NCBI RefSeq assembly: GCF_009363115.1
Contig: NZ_CP045298.1
Location: forward strand, 124,001-188,000
DNA: 64,000 bases
DNA from: Paenibacillus brasilensis
GTDB taxonomy: Bacteria; Bacillota; Bacilli; Paenibacillales; Paenibacillaceae
Direction of reading: 5' to 3'
Position numbers and translations under genes: made by a program. Of this stretch, positions 62,801 through 64,000 are shown in pieces. Within the stretch, counting starts at the first letter, position 1; every line of letters begins with the position of its first letter. The notes beneath the pieces are model-generated. The model was not told the origin of the DNA, did not search any database, and was given only the letters and a program-made list of their open reading frames with translations.

Positions 62801-64000
62801 CCATACCCTTCCGCCCTTACAAATCCGTCTGCCTGCTCGTCAAAGGTTTTGCAACGTCCGTCTTTTGCCAGCATTCTTCCTTTATGGCAGGCGCGGTAGA
62901 CCCGGGACGTCAGGATAAGGTTAATGCCTCCTGCAACGGCCAGACTGCATTCTCCCTTGTGAATCGCTTCTGCGGCATGGTGTACGGCTACTAACGAGCT
63001 TGAACAAGCCGTATTGACCACTTCACTTGGACCATGAAAATTGAACCAGCGCGAAACCCTGTTTGCAATCATACTCATATGAAGCCCCGAATCGAGGTAA
63101 GCCCCGTAGGTTTCCATAAGCTCAGGCTGTCTTAGAACCAGCTCTGCATAATCGTTATAATGAACACCAATAAAAACGCCAACGTCTTGTCCGGCTAACC
63201 GGGCAGGATTGTATCCGCCATCCTCAATGACAGTCCAGGTGAACTCCAGACATTTTCTCTGCTGAGGGTCCATACTCTCCGCTTCCAAAGGCGAAATGTG
63301 AAAAAAAGGAGCGTCAAACATCTCCACATCTTTAATAAAGCCCCCCCATTGCGGAAAAGAATCCTCTAAATCTCCGTAATAGGCTTCGAAGTCTTTTAAA
63401 ATACCCGGACGGCTTTGCTCAATCGGAGTGATGCAATCGGAATTTCCAATGATATTATCCCAAAAATGTTCTAAATCAACAGAGCCCCCCGGAAAATCAC
63501 AGCATACCCCAATGATCGCAATATCCCCTTGATTGGTGTTTTCGGAAACGGCGACTGGTGAATCGCTTGAAGCCCTAACCTGTGCAATAGCTTGAGCTTC
63601 AGATGTCTCTCGAACAGGCAAACCATCTATTTGTGTTAGAATATACTTCGCCAAATCCTCAAAATCTACATGCTCAAACAATCTGACAGTCTCAAATTGA
63701 ATATTGAAAATTTCTTCTATCTTCCTGGAGATCTGTACGTACTGGACGGAATTCATCCCTAGTTCAAATAACACGGTTGTCTCTTCCAGTGCGGCAGGGT
63801 CCAAGTCAAGGATCGGAAGGAATACCTTCTTCTTCAAAGCTTCAATCATTTCGTCAGTCTTGACTGCTGAGACTTCTTGAACCTTTATTGGAGCGGTATG
63901 AATCCCCCGCACATATTTATGAATTACTATAAGCTCATGATTCAGATAGAGATTGCGGCAGGCTTTCTTTTGAACTTTGCCGCTGCCTGACTTTGGAATG
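53839..64000 (-). CDS. Trans-AT polyketide synthase PKS-1, 5' end beyond window
   Basis: The frame stays open through base 64000. The codons before 63912 read IPKSGSGKVQKKACRNLYLN, the C-terminal catalytic-lysine motif of acyl-AMP ligases, so the protein starts with an AL domain outside the window. Approximate residues, counted from 63912: ACP 21-92 (LGMNS); KS 130-572; DH 731-1008 (HIINGQKILPG, HPSVMDSALQ); KR 1022-1448; ACP 1472-1552; KS 1610-2052; larger KR 2248-2728; ACP 2758-2842; KS0 2885-3302 with NGGGS for HGTGT. No AT. It probably loads and starts the chain, makes one alkene, then a hydroxyl that PKS-2 dehydrates. The stop overlaps the start of PKS-2. Confidence 0.92.
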   Translation of the reverse strand, partial: IPKSGSGKVQKKACRNLYLNHELIVIHKYVRGIHTAPIKVQEVSAVKTDEMIEALKKKVFLPILDLDPAALEETTVLFELGMNSVQYVQISRKIEEIFNIQFETVRLFEHVDFEDLAKYILTQIDGLPVRETSEAQAIAQVRASSDSPVAVSENTNQGDIAIIGVCCDFPGGSVDLEHFWDNIIGNSDCITPIEQSRPGILKDFEAYYGDLEDSFPQWGGFIKDVEMFDAPFFHISPLEAESMDPQQRKCLEFTWTVIEDGGYNPARLAGQDVGVFIGVHYNDYAELVLRQPELMETYGAYLDSGLHMSMIANRVSRWFNFHGPSEVVNTACSSSLVAVHHAAEAIHKGECSLAVAGGINLILTSRVYRACHKGRMLAKDGRCKTFDEQADGFVRAEGYGAVLLKAYDQAVEDKDTIYGIIKRTVINHDGHSGSLRAPNLNAQKELIKAAYKDSDVPPETVSYIETHGTGTSLGDPIEVQAIQEAFKEVNPHIPNSYCGVGSVKTNIGHLESASGIAGLIKVLLSMNKGMLPGIVHFNKLNPYIPLSMSPLYIVDRVKEWKRLTNSDGQEIARRAGISSFGFGGANAHVVVEEYIPHHKVEGAAAGLTQGKAAIIPLSARNKQQLNAYALRLLKFLMKFNTEIHLEDLAYTFQVGREAMEERVSFVADNIQGLIEQLKDFTEGKDQIQNCYGVAPDEDSQEKEFAELWAKGLSMDWNQLYGEIKPRRMNVPTYPFAKERYWIPEAEVKRGSQITPVPGAFIHPLLHQNTSDLSEQRFSSAFTGEEFFLSDHIINGQKILPGVAYIEMVREAARQATGASEESHNRIRIKNMVWAQPVVAVSSPVKVDISLFPEENGEIGYEIYSNISNDDPGYSVNSQGSIVLSPAVHPQMLDIGALKAMCSENRFSAGQCYEAYRELGIDYGLGHQGIEALYVGEGKVLAKLSLPACVMDTKDQFVIHPSVMDSALQASIGLTLLSGDRKAVLPFALDEVEVFERCRPNMWGYIRHIGSKTPEKKVQKLDIDLLDEDGKVCVRIKGLSLRVLEDQAYGEAPAETHMLELYWKEQPIEPEGLKIKYAQHVVVLCEPEEAILHTVQAGMDQAQLIVLHSEDQAIDQRFEAYTVRLFEEIQRILKAKHTSRVLIQVVISFNNEQMLLSGLSGLLKTAQLENPKISCKLIEIEAWDKPEELVKQMTENSRGSFDNPIRYLNGKRWAVDLKELDTVNDEVHIPWKDNGTYLITGGAGGIGLIFAEEIAQRVQGANLILTGRSPLRADKAAQLAKLRESGAFIEYRQADITQKDAVAGLIRSIQDKFGNINGIIHSAGVIRDNFIIKKTKEELKEVLAPKVTGLFNIDQASKDIDMDFLILFSSVADLMGNLGQADYAAANAFMDAYAKYRNQLVAAEQRSGQTLSILWPLWKDGGMKVDQESEKIMLERMGLAPMHTAAGIRMLYQGLASGRDQLVVMHGDLNRLRAALRGNNIRAGASEASNAGEQQIENRGNLGSVAKEKAVNYFKTVLSSVLRLPASRIEADAKMEKYGIDSIMIMQLTNELEKTFGSLSKTLFFEYQSIQELTDYFLESYADKMAELLEINGNTENSGSKPSETTRLETVTKTSETTLRSRRHQRFANIHTESPQATTTDALDIAIIGVSGRYPGARTVQEFWEVLRDGKDCITEIPKDRWDHRLFFDEDKNKPGKTYSKWGGFIEDVDKFDPLFFNISPRDAEMMDPQERLFLECVYESLEDAGYTREALHAAADSGLKGNVGVYVGAMYEEYQLYGVQETLQGRPIALSGNISSIANRISYFFNFQGPSMAVDTMCSSSLTAIHLACQSLQTGGCELAIAGGVNVSIHPNKYLALAQGKFASSKGRCESFGQGGDGYVPGEGVGAVILRPLSKAIEAGDHIYGVIKGTAINHGGKTNGYTVPNPNAQAAVVNQAYKKAGIDPSTISYIEAHGTGTSLGDPIEISGLSKAFREYTDNTQFCAIGSLKSNIGHCESAAGIAGITKVLLQLKFQKLAPSLHSKTLNPNIDFIHTPFVVQQELADWEHPVINGKEIPRRAGISSFGAGGANAHIIVEEYIEQNRQETLITQPVIIVLSAKNEEQLTKRVQQLLAVIGEQQFTNDDLTSIAYTLQVGREAMEERMAVIAGSVHELQSKLRAFIENQNEVEAVYKGQIKRNKAALSIFAADEELQEAMDKWVQRKKYERIAELWVNGVDFDWNKLYAAVRPKRISLPTYPFARERYWMPTVKPVPGGIQDPVASEAAPSAYTENMVLVKDWSPQSAEPHRDASEGIIIVAGTSATEELAFTLFKDHRDIRIVQVIHGGNPYLRGITTDFYSGSAGERLYQQVKEAIPDQRILGVIDISALDSEYERSLDVELGKIKFLQQIIENHRNDHCKFLQITYNLNDLDTKITTMNGSRLAGFYRMLSAEYSQIQSMTMDTDCSIQENHRLALQIQMEFLNKNTENVTECCYRNDKRYMPVLKSHPVEDAAWERVNATAKVEDQHVVVVTGGSRGIGAAVARHIASQGVKNLVIMGREELPEPSRWKAVLESQEKSELKEKLKAMQYLMDQGIKVLYDHTSLTNLEGLRLLLRKVHRDLGPVTGVFHCAGLASNNPAFYKKELSDIAAVCEPKIKGLVTLHQAVENEPLKFFVLFSSISGVVPALAAGQSDYAAANAYMDYYVLNQHGEGKAYFQSIQWPAWSETGMASGVMRTPAYTRTGISALGTADGIRFLDYLQSSPYPVSIPCKADSSTFASGLMLKAEIKSAKEEDRLPQHDRKGKSESPPTGGIGGLRAPVVKWLRSVLASELKLKEDQLNEDKPFSDYGVESITLAQLTQAMQQKVDKPITPSLLLEHSTIAALADYFVSNHSEALQNSLGETRITPNIAYSQTETSEADTGIKSPFVTDQANTTEDIAVIGISCRFPDSPTKEDYWNLLAQGKCAIRPLTDRRWQSEDSPVYYGGWIQDAERFDPKFFNINEHDAAIMDVQARIILEESLKAVYDAGYDHKQLSGHKTGVYIGGRSQPVADLETVLEAPNPILGIGQNYIAANISKFFNFKGPSMIVDTACSSGISGLILAADALRAKRMDMALVGAVSVQTDSLAHDMLAARNILSKNGEFHIFDKQSEGEVLGEGAGVVLLKRLDDAIRDGNHVYGVIKAISVNNDGKTLGPGSPNILTQKQVMQDALELSGVQAGDIGYIEVNGGGSPVVDSIEIKAVSEVYSLNRRDLPLCCIGSVKPNIGHLLLASGLAGFIRCVLSVHHKKIPPFLSALTPFDYYDFSASRICFNRETIDWRADAGKKRIAALNSFPDGGTNCHVIIEEFVPHADYRQYLFPKTAPTMDKKYFPISNGRTSLKELVIAGKPQDASQRKERNITNVWGDYYE

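Noticed and set aside
63912..63912. GTG at 63912 as the true start of PKS-1
   Set aside because: The frame is open upstream to the window edge and encodes a recognisable acyl-AMP ligase C-terminus.
29030..64000. AT or NRPS (C, A) domains inside the PKS proteins
   Set aside because: No GHSxG acyltransferase, no HHxxxDG condensation motif and no internal adenylation core were seen; only the AL tail at the edge.
1..64000. CRISPR arrays, tRNA or rRNA genes
   Set aside because: No regularly spaced short repeats, no cloverleaf sequences and no rRNA-like segments were noticed on either strand.

Overview
The window looks like the chromosome of a Paenibacillus-type Firmicute (order Bacillales). A core block holds rpsD, a T-box-controlled tyrS, acsA/acuA, mtnN, ccpA, ytxJ, aroA and a PTS operon. 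Several of these are neighbours in Bacillus as well. The core genes have strong AGGAGG-type ribosome binding sites and intrinsic terminators. The genus is inferred from gene content and protein character; no database search was possible.

Layout. 1-22.1 kb is conserved housekeeping: the end of a lipoprotein gene, a GAF-GGDEF diguanylate cyclase, rpsD with a structured leader, an AraC/GyrI-like regulator, tyrS with a complete T-box riboswitch, a class A penicillin-binding protein with fibronectin type III repeats, acsA divergent from acuA, mtnN, ccpA, ytxJ, a zinc-ribbon protein, a DJ-1/PfpI protein, an EIICBA-ptsI operon, a CoA-binding protein with a divergent aroA, and a rhodanese. 22.2-24.7 kb is a scrapyard: an IS3-family transposase with a large internal deletion, a roughly 1 kb group II intron inserted in its coding sequence whose own reverse transcriptase has been deleted, and an unrecognised broken frame. 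24.6-28.5 kb is AT-rich and carries a CPFCG mini-ORF, a C-terminally truncated metallo-beta-lactamase-fold hydrolase resembling PksB/BaeB, an FAD-dependent oxidoreductase, an IS5-like transposase scrap and a MATE exporter.

29.0-64.0 kb is a giant trans-acyltransferase polyketide synthase (PKS) on the minus strand, transcribed from the right edge leftwards. Three proteins lie end to end. PKS-1 (open at the right edge) reads AL-ACP-KS-DH-KR-ACP-KS-KR-ACP-KS0. PKS-2 reads DH-ACP-KS-dh-KR-acp-ACP-KS-DH. PKS-3 reads ACP-KS-dh-ACP-KS-dh-KR-acp-ACP-KS-DH-KR-ACP-KS0-ACP-TE. Lower case marks domains that lack catalytic residues. No AT domain is present in any module, so malonyl loading must be done in trans by an enzyme encoded outside the window.

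How it works together (inference). An acyl starter is adenylated by the AL domain and extended through a mix of alkene-, hydroxyl- and keto-forming modules. One dehydration step is carried out by a bimodule split between two proteins (KS0 ending PKS-1, DH beginning PKS-2). The chain is released by the C-terminal thioesterase. The flavoprotein, MBL hydrolase and MATE pump downstream are candidates for tailoring, editing and export. The most notable features are long near-identical repeats between modules (a recent module-pair duplication or gene conversion), a serine-less ACP twin in front of two real ACPs, three visibly dead DH domains and two different decayed KS0 active sites.
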